Assembly: GCA_946803715.1 (NCBI GenBank)
Contig: CAMPET010000016.1
Span: forward strand, 52,909 to 113,966
DNA: 61,058 bases
Source of the DNA: Beroe ovata
Lineage: Eukaryota; Ctenophora; Nuda; Beroida; Beroidae
Direction: 5' to 3'
Each line of letters opens with the position of its first letter. Position 1 is the stretch's first letter. The position numbers were made by a program, and so were the translations under genes. Below are positions 1-12,400 of this stretch, one piece after another. Below the pieces are notes generated by a model. That model searched no databases. It was not told where the DNA came from and saw nothing but the letters and a program-made list of their open reading frames with translations.

Positions 1-20
1 CTATCTCTCACACCAACACC

Positions 21-63
<43 letters not shown>

Positions 64-551
64 ACACACACACACATACTACTATTGTGAGAGTGTTATG
101 TACTGTATTGATCATACTCAGTAGGGGGTTTCAGGTAATACCCGCAGTTCTAATTGAAGGTGTGAATTCACAATAGTAGGTTACGCTGGACTATAAACAT
201 ACTGTGTACCATGTACAATATACAAGATATCATGGTCTGTTTTTACTTTGCCACATATGGTTTTGTTATGATCTCTGCTGACCCCCTGGCCCCTACACTT
301 GCCAGTTACCACACTTAATACCCCGCAGTTTGGTTGGACTCACATTGTGCTGCTGTGCTGTGTGGTGCAATCTCATCTCATTATCCAGAACTGCTTCGAG
401 GGACTCTACTGGTACAGTTCATTTCATTGCTCAACTATAGAGAGTTGTAATCACATGACGAGTCTTCTACTCTTAGTTCCACCCTAAACTCACGCACTCC
501 ACAAATCCACAAATCCACACAAAACTCATAAAATCAACCTATTCCTCACAG
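1..551. repeat. (CA)n microsatellite and intronic flank
   Basis: A nearly pure CA dinucleotide tract runs over about 22-75. The rest of the stretch lies just upstream of the first readable exon of the CDP-diacylglycerol synthase gene and is probably its intron, ending in a pyrimidine-rich acceptor with AG at 550-551. I see no exon that can be supported before that point, so the N-terminal half of the enzyme must be encoded outside the window. Confidence 0.7.
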
Positions 552-2820
552 GCTACTGTTCCCGGCCGCTATGGTCATCTGTAACGACATCATGGCCTAC
601 TTCTTCGGATTCTTCTTCGGTAGAACTCCCCTTATCAAGGTATGGTCCTGAATTAATGATCATGCTGCCTAATAGGCAGCAATTTACACATAACGTCAAA
701 ATTTCGTCCATGATTAAGCGTAATTTCGGGTTCCTCAAACTTCAATCAGTAGTTCTTTCTTTGTTTCTCAATATTTTCACGATAATTTTGAACCAAGAGG
801 TAGAGGGATGTACACATCCGTCATCGCTCCACACTTTAACCATTTCAATTTGCTCCTTCATAATTTGCCTCATTGCCCCCTCCCCAGCTCTCACCAAAGA
901 AGACTTGGGAAGGTTTCATTGGCGGTTTCTTCGCAACCATGGTATTCGGAGTGATTGTGTCTAAGACAATGTACCAGTTCAAGCACCTCATTTGTCCTGT
1001 GGAGGTGAGTGTGAGAGGGGAAATGGGTGATCTTCTCGATATCTGATGATAGATTGGGATTCAGATTGGGTTAATTTATCATGGGGTAGGTCAATACATC
1101 ATGAAATAGAGTAATGCATTCTCTTACTAAATGTGTGTGTGGTGTCTGTATATGTAATGTCCATTATCTCTATGTTGTTGCATAAGCTAGGGAATGAATT
1201 ATGATCAATTTCATGTACAACAGTAGGTTCTCTTCATGATAATGACATGAGTTTCCAACGAATAGCTTTATTTACATTGCAATACAAGTATACTTTAACT
1301 CAGCGAGCTTGATTTTGATGCAAGTTGTCAAGATAGCCAAGGAAAACACTGTATGGCTTCACACCCAAAATCGAAAGAGTGTCAAATACTATACAAGCGT
1401 TCTTGTCATTACATACCAATGTATCATAATAACTCTAAGTTAAGTTTAGCAATCTCTTGGTTATGAAGAATCTGAAAATATTGCACTCTTGAATTGTCAA
1501 AATCTCGGTTCTGTAAATCCTATCTCTATGGTGTTATGTCCCACGCGCGCATTAGAATCAGTACTTTCACGGAATGCGCGAACTTTAATAAAGCGCTATG
1601 CGCGCGCAGCGTACAGAATTAGCGTGAGAAAATAATTAATCGATGAATTACTTTCTACCAGTAACAGCGTGTAATTGCTTTCTCATCATCAATTAAGCCG
1701 ATACTGAGCATACAATTACAAGCTAATTACTTAGAGTCAAATCCACTGCGTCAAGAGGTGACAAGTATCGTTCCAGAGACAGATAATTTTGGAAATCCGC
1801 CAAGTTTAATTCGTGTATTAGTCACAACTAGGCCAAGAATTTAAAGAATTTGATAAATTGAGTTCCTATCCTACTACCATTCTTTGTTTCCTTTATTCTT
1901 AGTGTCCGAACGTGTAAATGTGTTGTAGGGTTGTTATATATTGTGTACACACTTAGTGTATTTTGGAAGTTATGTATTGTGTGACACAAACTGTGTATCT
2001 ATTGTTTGAACCACCTACATCTGGCTACATTTTATAGATCAGATCATAGAAAAACAGCTCTGTACACTCTTCTGAGTATTCCCTAACCAACTCAATTTCA
2101 GTACGATGGGAACTGGCTTGTTATCAGTAACTGTGACCCCGGCTATGTGTTCAATCAGCAGACATTCAACGTACCTTCCGTTATCAGGGGACCTCTATCA
2201 ATCGTGAGACAATGATCAGATGCACTTCACATTATGCTCACTGCTCAATCTTATCTATCCATATTTCCATTGCGTGATTATCTTATCAATCATATTGTTT
2301 CAGTTGGGCATTTCGTGGACAGAGTTCTCGATGAGACCAATCCATTTCCATGGTGCAGTCATGGCAATGTTTGCATCTCTCATCGCACCGTTTGGGGGAT
2401 TCTTTGCTAGTGGATTCAAACGGGCATTCAAACTGAAGGTAACACAACTATTATTCATATCGGTACTATGCACGTGCTGTCTGCCTTGAGTAATCCCCAC
2501 ATGTCCCAGGATTTCGGGGATCTGATTCCCGGTCATGGAGGTGTTATCGATAGGATGGACTGCCAGTTCCTCATGGGAACATTCGTCTTCGTCTACTACT
2601 ACAGTTTCATCAAGTAAGTCACTAAGTCGTCATCTCTGTGTGTGATGTATTTATAGTGTGACACTGTATCACGTCATATTATCCATGTTTTGACGTGTTC
2701 CCACCCAGGAGTGTTAGCGTGAACAGTGTTCTGAACATTATCTACGGCATGCCCCCCGACCGGCAGATTGAGCTTTACTCTACTCTTGGGGAGAATCTAG
2801 CTACACGTGGACTGTTGTAA
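552..2820 (+). CDS. CDS2/CDS1-like: CDP-diacylglycerol synthase (phosphatidate cytidylyltransferase), 3' exons
   Basis: The enzyme condenses CTP with phosphatidic acid to give CDP-diacylglycerol for phosphatidylinositol and cardiolipin synthesis; it is an integral ER membrane protein. Six coding exons are readable: 552-639, 888-1004, 2102-2203, 2304-2438, 2510-2613 and 2709-2820, with all phases closing. The exons read, in order, [21 protein letters not shown]-like text ([11 protein letters not shown] core), [17 protein letters not shown], a divergent luminal segment, [14 protein letters not shown], and [13 protein letters not shown]. The last two together satisfy the family signature (SxxKRx4KDx...HGGxxDRxD) that carries catalytic acidic residues. 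The stop TAA is at 2818-2820. The start and first half are outside the window. Family assignment is firm; CDS1 versus CDS2 cannot be decided in an invertebrate. Confidence 0.95.
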
Positions 2821-2824
2821 ACAC

Positions 2825-2870
2825 GTTACCATAGCAACACGTTACCATGGTTAAATGTTACCATGGCAAC
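2825..2870. promoter_or_regulatory. Three tandem X-box (RFX-type) motifs
   Basis: GTTACCATAGCAAC (2825-2838), GTTACCATGGTTAA (2841-2854) and GTTACCATGGCAAC (2857-2870) are spaced by two bases. The first and third match the imperfect inverted-repeat X-box bound by RFX factors (GTNRCC/AT/RGYAAC); the second keeps only the left half. They begin five bases after the stop codon of the upstream gene, in the gap between two convergent genes. Binding is inferred from the motif only. Confidence 0.45.
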
Positions 2871-3497
2871 ACGTGGCAGTAACGTGATAGAGTTTACACG
2901 TGCTATATACGGAGAGATAAGAACTCTCGATTAATAGACACGAATATTACATTTTAACTCCTATTATACGAAAGCCCTCGGCTATGAGGTACAGGAACGA
3001 TCAGTTTGAGTGTCTAGAGTGCTATGCTTGATTCTGAGTGTATATTTGATGATATTTGGATCGATAGGTGCAATCTTTATTGATGTTTATTCCCTGTAAG
3101 TCTTGTTCTAAAATCTAGATGATAAATTTGCAACTTACAAACATGCGTTGATTATTTAGCTCTCTGATGTTATTTGTACTTGTAGCCTTCTTACTTATTG
3201 ATATGTTATGCCAAGAATGCAGTTGTTTTAATTCTCCTAAATTATCTGTGACTTGAAGAACGAACCGCGCCGCGCGCAAACGCAAAATATCATCACTGTG
3301 AATGATGGTGCACTAAACACCGTGTTTGAGGTACTAACTGAAATAAAATCTGCGGTATTTACAATGTGTCACGTCTCAAGAACTGTTAAAATCGCAACTC
3401 ATTGTATGAGTATCCTGTATCTCGCTGCAAATCTGTGCCCACAATTGCACTGTCCAGTGTCCAGTGTTCATGATACGTTGAGCAGAGACACGCTGAT
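2871..3497. other. Intergenic stretch between convergent genes
   Basis: This gap separates the stop of the CDP-diacylglycerol synthase gene (+) from the stop of the 475-aa gene (-). It should hold both 3' untranslated regions. I find no open frame with exon-like boundaries or recognisable RNA gene here. Confidence 0.6.
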
Positions 3498-6400
3498 TCA
3501 CGTCTGTGCAGTCAGCTTCCCCTTCTTGAAGCGCATTTTGAACCAGATGCCAAAGAAATCCTCGTGGACACCCAGACCCTTCTGAATAACAAACTGAAAT
3601 ACGCAGATGATGATGCACTCAGCTGGGACAAACTCGCAGACACTCATCACAATTCAATACAATTCTTGTCTTGGCTTACCCTGATAGCATATTGATAGTG
3701 TGGCTGCAGGACATAGTACACAGGCATGCACAGGGTCAGATAGCATAACTTAGCCTGTTGTGGAATGTGGAGGACGGTTTATTGTATTGAGTAAGTGACT
3801 AAGAGAAGGATTGCTTGCATTACTCTATTATAACAGTTAACACCATACCTTGAGTGATTTGATCTCGTCAGTAAGGTCGGTCTGTGAGTATCTCTCAAAC
3901 TGGGTCAGCAGACTTGCCACTGTGGGGTCATCACTACACTTCTTCACGTCCAGGTCGTTAAGTGCGTCAACATACCTGTCAGTGTCAGAGCTGTGACGAG
4001 TTTCACCCAATTTCCTGATATCACTCTTCAAACATTGATTTTTGTTAATCTTTTTAATTCCAAACTGAGTCGGAATGAAAAAGAACCGACACTTACCAGT
4101 CTTGTTTGGAGCTCGTTTTTACACTATCTAGATCAATGATTCTGCTTGATCTATCAACTCTCCTCACGTCGACCATTCCCAAACTGAGTGTGGGAGCGTG
4201 TTTCAAGGCGTGGAACCGTCGTACAAACTTGACTCCTTCATCCCTGAAAAATCGCTAGAATAGAGGACTCTGACGCGAGAGAGTGAGACGATGCACTGCG
4301 GTCAAGAAGTGAAGTCAAACATCAAGTGAATTCTGTTGATGTGGGAGTAGGATGAATGGAAGATTTTGATTTGGTGAAGACATGTTGGGACTTGGGACAA
4401 AAAATAATGACATCTTATGAAATGAATAAAATCGTTGTTGGGTTGAAATGACATTTACAAGGTTTATATAAATCGAAATAAATCTGAAACGTAAAAGACG
4501 CACAATATTATGAAAATGGTTCAACAATAAATCAATCAGTTCAAATAGAGTTAGATCAGTCAGTAAGATAGTTCGCGATGCTGACTTAAACCGTCAGTCA
4601 AGTCTGTTAAAATTGAGTCACTTCACATGTGAATCTTGTTGAAGAATTTGTTGACGTCCGATTCCAACCAATCATATTCGTGTCCCTTGCTCACAACAAG
4701 AGCGTCCATGACTTGGTATAAGACGTCTTTGAACCGCTGCATGTCACTAGAATACATCTTGTAAGCTCGGTTGAGGCTAGTTGCAGCCTTCCTCTTCTTC
4801 TCGACCTCACTCATACCATCACACACCATTTTCAGGCCCTGGTCAGCAACTTCACATCTCAAACTATCAGGCTTACAACAGAATGGAACATGAAGGGCGG
4901 GAGCAACGCTAACTGCTCCCATGTACCTCCTGACACTGAAACAGTTGGGGTTCTCAGACACACAGTCGCATTCTCCGCTGTGAAGAATAACACCATTGCC
5001 TTGGTCGAGCAAGTTCTGTCTCTGTTCTGCTTTCAGCTCTCTGGCAGCCCTTCTCACTAGAGGGGGAGGGGTGTTTCGCTTCGCCACTTGTTTCTGGATA
5101 GCTGCATTCCTGGCAAGAGCTGCCTTGTTGAGAATTGCTCTCTGTTTCTTCACGGGAACAGCTGGCTGCTCGGACATCAGCTTTGCTCTTTTCTCTGCAA
5201 GCTCTAACTGCTCGGCGACATCAACAGAAGTCTGATAATCTGGCGATGTTGAAGAGGGTGCTGTGGTATTCAGACCTCCGGATATCATCTGAGCCAACCC
5301 CTCAACAATGTGACGTCGATCATTGCTATTTAGAATATCCGCAATTTGACCACTTCCTCCAATTTTCAGTCTTGGAGCTTTCACCTTAGCGATAATGTTC
5401 TTGAATGTCTTCTTCTTTCCCGGGAGTTTGGGAGCTTCCTGTACAGTTGCGTACGACTTTTGTGTCCTCGGAGTAGAGGTCTTCATGACTTCCAGTTTCC
5501 TGAGACTATTCAATGTAGATCTGACGCCTCTCTTCGGTTCCGCCCGGACGGCTTTAACATTTTTTGCACCCGGCAATCTTGGAGCTTTGTCAACAGTGGC
5601 AAAGGGGGCGGCTGGTCTGGTGTATCGGTTCGCAGTTCCGGATCGCACTGCTTCCTGCCTCTTCTTGGCTGCTGATGTCTCGACTACGGGAGTGTTCCTG
5701 AGAGCACGAGCCATCGCAGCAGCAACATCTTCCCTGGAATATCTCTTCCCTGGGAGGGGAGGAGCGGCGACAGCGGAGGTGTTGGCAACTCTGTTCTTCG
5801 CAGCTTCTCGGGCAGCAGCCGTGTGTCTGTTTCGCATCACCACGTTCCTGGATTGCTTGACAACATCTGAACTGCGTCTTGACATCCTCTTCCTTATTTC
5901 GTCCATACTGATCTTCCTTCCTGGTAACTGGCGTGGGGTATCGGCCATTTGATTTTGACGAGGAGTCACAACAGTGGCTCGTTGTCGCACTTGGACGCCT
6001 CCGGCAGATGGCACAGATCGACTTCTCGTGGAGCGATAGTTTGATTTTCTGACGGGAGTCATCTCCTCCAGTCTAGGGATTCCACCTTGTTGTCGGACTA
6101 CTCTAGGTCGGGCAGCTGCTCTCTCAGCTGTTCTCTGAGATCGGACAGCAGGGACGGATCTGCTCCTGGTGGAACGGTACTTGGTTGGCTTTATTCGAGG
6201 CATATCCGTCAGACTCGGGATTCCACCCTGCTGTCTGCGTGGAGTAGTGACGGGGGCCTGATTTCGTCTGGGTTTGGTAATACGCTGGAACACCGGCTCC
6301 TGACTCTTTACTCGTCGAGCTTTGCGTCTGAAACTAGGGAGTTGGCTCAATGGTGGGATTCCCCTGGGTTGCCGTGTAGTTCTGGGAGTCACATTTGGCT

Positions 6401-9400
6401 GAGGTCGCAGAGCTCTGGATCGGGATCGTCCCTCACTGGTGTCACTGGTTACAGATGATGTCCGGGGCAGATACCTCGATGGGGCAGATCTCTTGGGTTT
6501 AACAGGAGGGAGTTCATTCAAACTCGGTATTCCGCGATTCAGACGCTTCGGTGTTACAAAGTCCCGGCCTTTATACGCTGCTTTCCGCAACATGGCACTT
6601 GAGTTAGACCTTGGCTTGATTGGCTTGTAAGTGATCTCTTTGATTTCACCTAACGCCCCCGATCCATGCTTGAATTTCTTGATCTCATTTTGCAGTTTTT
6701 GCGGTATTTTCTTGGTATATCTCTTCCACAAAGCATTACGATCAAAGCTGCTCAAGAAGTGTGAGAGATTTTCATTGAACGGATCTCCGTCCTCATCAGA
6801 GTCAGCCTGTACGCGGGTGTTGTTGAAGAAGTCGTCGCTTTCATCGCTCTCGTACTCCTCCAGGTATTCGTCAGGTCTGCTCATCCTGCTCAGGAAGCCG
6901 TCGTATCCGGCGTTCCTCTCTCCGTACTGAGGTCTCATCACAAACTCTTCTTCATCCTCCTCAACAGCCGAACTTTCAGGCTCATCCCTGACGCAACTGT
7001 TGATGAAATTCCTGTACTGGGTCTCCTCGAATATTCTGTCCAGTTCCTCTGACGTCTGGTACGATGAAATGGCCGGGTCACTGCGTGATTCAGGAACATA
7101 GTAGTCATCGGAATGATAGCCTTCATAGTCGTCAATATCCGGCAAATCTATACACAACTCGTCTTCATATTCGGTTTCGTACTCTTCTCCGATCGAACAA
7201 GCGTATTCATCCTGGATGAATTCGAACAGCTCCGGGTCTTCTTCCATCCCGGAATAGTCGATCAAATTGTGGCTGCTCATTTTGGTGAATGTGGATTGTT
7301 AAAATCTTGTGACAAGACTGAATGACATACACTGAAATGGGGAGGTGATCTTGTGAGATGATTGATATGGTGAATGAAATATCTATCGATCAATGAAGTA
7401 TTACGATAATCGAAAACAGACAGGAAAATCGAACTGTGAACTGGTAGCTGGCACTTGGAACAAAGAGAATGAAACCACACAACCAATGATGATATATTGT
7501 CATGGAAATGAATCGTGAATAATAACATTGGGTGTGGAAAACAGATGTAAAATCATCAATGAAACTGAAATATTTGATGAATATTCAAATGATAAATCTA
7601 AAACGAAATGAAAATAATAACTCTTCTCTACACTGATGATGAATGACTCAGACCTATTCGAAGAAGCATTCCTTAAAAGCGTTTAGCACGATGGCTATCT
7701 CTTCATCTTTATCATCTGCCATTCTTGCCCGAAGAGCGTCAACAAAGACTCCAGTATGTTTGTAGAGCTGGTATCTGGCTTCTTTGAGAGGTTCCATCAA
7801 GTTCTTTATATTCAGCATTTCCTCATCCAGTTCAGATATCTCCTCAATAATCTGGTCGACAAGCTCAGTTGTCTCCTCCAGGGTAGTACATTTGTCCGGA
7901 TCCTCAGAGCAGCACGTCCTCGCAGCACTGCCCAGTTGCACCTTGACAGACCCCGTGAACTTGTCGATAACGGCACAAGTTTCCTCGCTATCCTCAGGAC
8001 ACCTACACTTGTAACAGTGGAGTAGAATGCCCTGGGCATCGTCATCAACCAACATCCGATACGGTACCACTTCCTCTCCCTTCAGTGTGGCTTTGTGTTT
8101 TGCCCAGTACTTGAGAGCTTGTTTCAGAGGCCGACTCTCGACCGGGACTTCGGTTGTCGGTTTCTTGGCGGGTAAAGATCGGCGGGGACTCTTCCTCACG
8201 GCAGGAGCGGCCTGGTTCAGATCCAGAGTGTCATTCTTCTTCTGTTGACGAGTTCTAGGGGTGTCGACTATGACATCTACAATCGGGTAGAGTTCGTCAG
8301 AATCGGCTGCGGGAAGTGGCTCAGTTTGGTTCATCTTCAAAGCGGGAACAATTTCCTGATCAGAAGTAGGTAACAGAACCTCGTTATCACTCATATCCAC
8401 TCTCTTGGTTACATTAAAATCCTAGGAAAGTGATGTGATTATCAGGGATGAAGCAAGGAATGAGTACATAGGGCAACAAGTTCGTACTATAAATAGAACA
8501 GTGTTCAACAAAATCAAATCGACGACAGCAGTGCTGATAAAAACGAAAAACGGCCTGACTGACATCATACGCTGAGCAATCAAGAAATCATAGCACTAAG
8601 AACAACTTGGGCTCGTTCAGTCGGATTCTGAAATAATGTAATCTAGGATATCTCGTAACATCTCGTTCTCCTTCACAAGTTCCTCGTTCTCTGATTCCAC
8701 TTCTTCCAATTCTGCCTGAGCAGAGGCTAGCTCCTCATAACACTTCAGTGCCAGGGCATCGAATTCTCGTTGTTTCCGTTTCAGAGCAGCTGCGAGGATA
8801 GTGATCTCACTTCGACTCAATCTGTCACTGGGCAGTGGCTTTACTCCTCTCTTGCCGCTCTTCTGTGCTGGCCTAGGGCTCAGTACTGACGGCTGCTCTG
8901 TGTCTTTGACGGTTAGACTGTCATGCAGAGCCTCCGCAATACAATCAACTGTGTCCTTGCTCTCAGCGTCAGGGCAGGTGACTCGGCTGCGTTGGTCCTC
9001 TGAGGTCACTTCATCAGCAGTGATTTCCTCATCGACTTTCTCTTCAAACCCCTCTTCTGCTTCGTAGAAGTCATCCTTCAGGGAATGGCCTGCTTTGAGG
9101 GTCTCTGGTGTAGGTGATCTGGAGTCTGAGTGACTCATGGATCTGTCCAATTTCTACATCGACATCAACCTAAGTAAACACTTGTGAAGTGAGAAATAAA
9201 GGAGAAAGCATGGGCTTCACAACAATGGAAAACAATGATCGAGACTCAAAAGTGCGACATTGCAGACGGATGTTCAAGTCAAAAGCATAATAATGTTCAT
9301 GAATCACAGATTTGGTGTATATACAAGTTAAAAATGGTCGAACAAACACACAACAGACCGAAATTTCTATAAACAAAACTCAAGCAATAAAAGTTAGTGA

Positions 9401-12400
9401 TGATAAATCTGAAGTATCGTTAAAGAAGTCTAAATGATGTGGATAAAATCGTATGAAAGGTGAAGTTGACACATGGTGTGGTTGGAACTCACTGTTCCTC
9501 ATCTCTATTGAGCCACTTGTTGAAGTATCCCTTCAACTTGGGGTTCACCCGATCTTTGATAGGTACACTGTAGTCTGTATCATCTGGAGCTCCGGTATAC
9601 TCATCAGCAAAGAAGTATCTCACATCAGGACTGTGCTTGGTGTCCTTTGTTTTGAGATACTGATCGATGAAACCAGCCAGTTTGGGGTTCACAGCACCAT
9701 AGTGCTGCTTCACTCTCTTCTCCAAAACCTCAAACTCGTCCTCCCCCTCGGCTATGGGCTCCTCCTCCAGCTCCTCGTACGTTGGCTCTTTGTACGGCAT
9801 CTTCATCCTCCCCTCCAGGATTCGGAACATGAGCTCCTCGTAGATGCTTTTGTACTTCTCGGGATCTGGCTGCTCTCTGTTTGGGTACATCCTATCTGGG
9901 TCGTTCTGGTAGGCGGCCGCCTCCTTAGCCTCAAGCTCAGCCGCTTGCTGGGCTGCTTTTTTAGCTGCACTCAGGACAAGACGTCGTGCCTCCGCTTCTT
10001 CAGCAGCTTCCTTCTTCTTCTGATAAGTTTCCAGCTTCGACACAAAGGCATCAGTCCTGGGTTCTGACCTGTCTTCCTGCAGGGCATAGAGTCTGGGGAG
10101 GAGGGTCGCAATGAGAGCAGGGGCGGCTTCTATGTCACTCATGGTTCTGGTAAAGTCTCAGTCTGGTTGTTAGTGGTGTATTGACATGTGTCCTTGTGAT
10201 ATGGCGGAGTGTGAATGTGATGTGAAAAAGTATCAGACACGGAGGAAAAGTATTGAGTGAATGACACTGTATTCAAGTGAATAGCGAGCTCGAGTAAAAC
10301 GATTATATCCATGAATCATTAAAATCTTAAATCATCTCACTCAAAATTAGTGATCAAAAGACATTCGTGGCAAGATTTTAAAAACCAATGCTAAGCATTT
10401 TGAAGACAATGAGATAAATTGTTTTCTACAAGTTTCTTCAAATGGAACATTTCTCTGTCCTTATCAACACGTATGTCTAACTTCGATATTAGTGAAGCCT
10501 GGATCTCTAGGAATCTCGCGAATTGAACACGACAACTGGAACAGAGTTTAGTGGCCACAATCCCATTTTGAGTCTTGGTATCAGGATAGCAGTTCATAGA
10601 TTTGCCAAAGTGAAACTTGTTCAATCGATCGAAGAGATCGCGAAGGATCATCCTCCGTTTACATAGCCATTCATTTACATTGACAGAGCTAATATCTATC
10701 GGCTGATAATTGTTTGTGGGTATCGAATTCTTGTTTTCAAAAGGTGTAAGCACCTCCTGTATGACATCATCAGATTGTGATTGAGACAGAGACTGAATGG
10801 GACAGGGCACTTTATCCTCACTTTGTCGAGGAACAGTTTGACAAGCTTTGTTCAGAAACTGATATTGGACAGAAGGGCAGTTTGACATGAATGTTCGATC
10901 ATTGTAACCCAGACTGACCACCTCACTTAACGGGACTGATTTGGAATCTTTGACAAGACTGTCATTAGAGGTGTGTTGAGCAATACTCGAGTCATCTCTG
11001 ACAACATTATCATGAAAACTGCTGATCTTGTTTGATGATCGCATTGTCAATGACGACTGATCTGACTGGGAAATGTTTAATATTGACTGTGGCGTGTCTG
11101 AAGATGTGGTTCTCTGTGGAGATCGTGAAGAATGCGAACTATCAGACGAGAATTCCTCTTGGAATGTCACAGAGCGAGGCTTAAGCAGTTTTGGCATTGT
11201 GATCGATCCTCTACTGTCTTGTTTCAGGCTACTGAATGTTGAAAAGTCACTTGAGACATTTTTGGAGACATTGACAGACATACCCGAATCACTTTTGAAG
11301 GATGGCTGACTCGATCTCCATTGAATGGAACGATGTGAATCATTCCTATGAGTCATATCTTCATAAGTGGACTTTGCAATGGATGGGCTAGATTGCACCG
11401 AGTTGCTGTAACCGAAAGAATCTTGTTTCAGAACGACTGATTCCGATCCACTCGATTTGCTAGATTTCAGTGTTACCTGACCCGACCCAAGTGACTGTTG
11501 AGTGAGGTCATGTTCTGATAGTGTATGTTGAGATATAGATTGTTTGTCATTGATACTCTGTCGATTGAACGAGTCTTCAGATCTGCTAACATCGCTCCGA
11601 ACTGGTTTGATTGGGCCAGGGTCTAGTGGAGATGGATTCATGGTACTATTTGCTCGTGGCTCGCTGATGAACCCAGATTGGTCTGAATATCGAGGTTGAA
11701 CATCTTGGAATGAGACTGAGCGCGAGTTAGACCGAGACGAGGAACTTTTCAGTGAAGACTGAACCGGGGAATCGAGATGATTGGAGTCTGCATCCTCCAC
11801 AAGGGACTGAGGGCCTGATGGGCTGCTTGACAAGCGAGATGGTGTTTTCGATAACACCCGGTTTACAAGCGATTCCCTGTGTTTGTCGGCATAGGCAGAT
11901 TCAATTCTGTAGACAAAGTCATCATCCATAGGATGCTGTGAAATGTTTGAGGTTGTTCCACTTGGCAAACTCATAGAGTCACTTGGTTCTGAATGTTGCG
12001 ATATGTGAGAGCCACCTTGTTTTGAATTTTGTGATATGTTCGATCTTATCGTACTCCTCAAACTCGGATTGGGTACCACATCCTTGACACCACTCGCCGT
12101 TCGTGATTGTGGACTTACAGATGGCACAGATGGGCTGCTTGAAATGCGAGATGGAGTGCTAGATGGAATTCGATTCACATGCGATTCTCTGTGTTTGTTG
12201 GCATAGACAGATTCAATTCTGTAGACAAAGTCAGCATCCAGAGGATGCTGTGATATGTTTGAGGTTGTTGCACTTGTCAAGCTCATCATGCTACCTGGTT
12301 CCGAATGTTGCGATTTATAAGAGCCACCTTGTTTCGAATGAATACTTTGAATCGGAGTTAGCAACTCTTGAACTATTTCTTCAGACTCAACTGTTGGAAC

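Noticed and set aside
5346-5952. Plus-strand frames of 109 and 185 residues opposite the 885-aa gene
   Set aside because: They are antisense shadows of a basic, Arg/Ser-rich coding frame, which often leaves the opposite strand open.
9453-10067. 204-residue plus-strand frame opposite the 217-aa gene
   Set aside because: Hydrophobic Leu/Val-rich text produced by reading Lys/Glu codons backwards; the minus frame has a motif doublet and a start codon.
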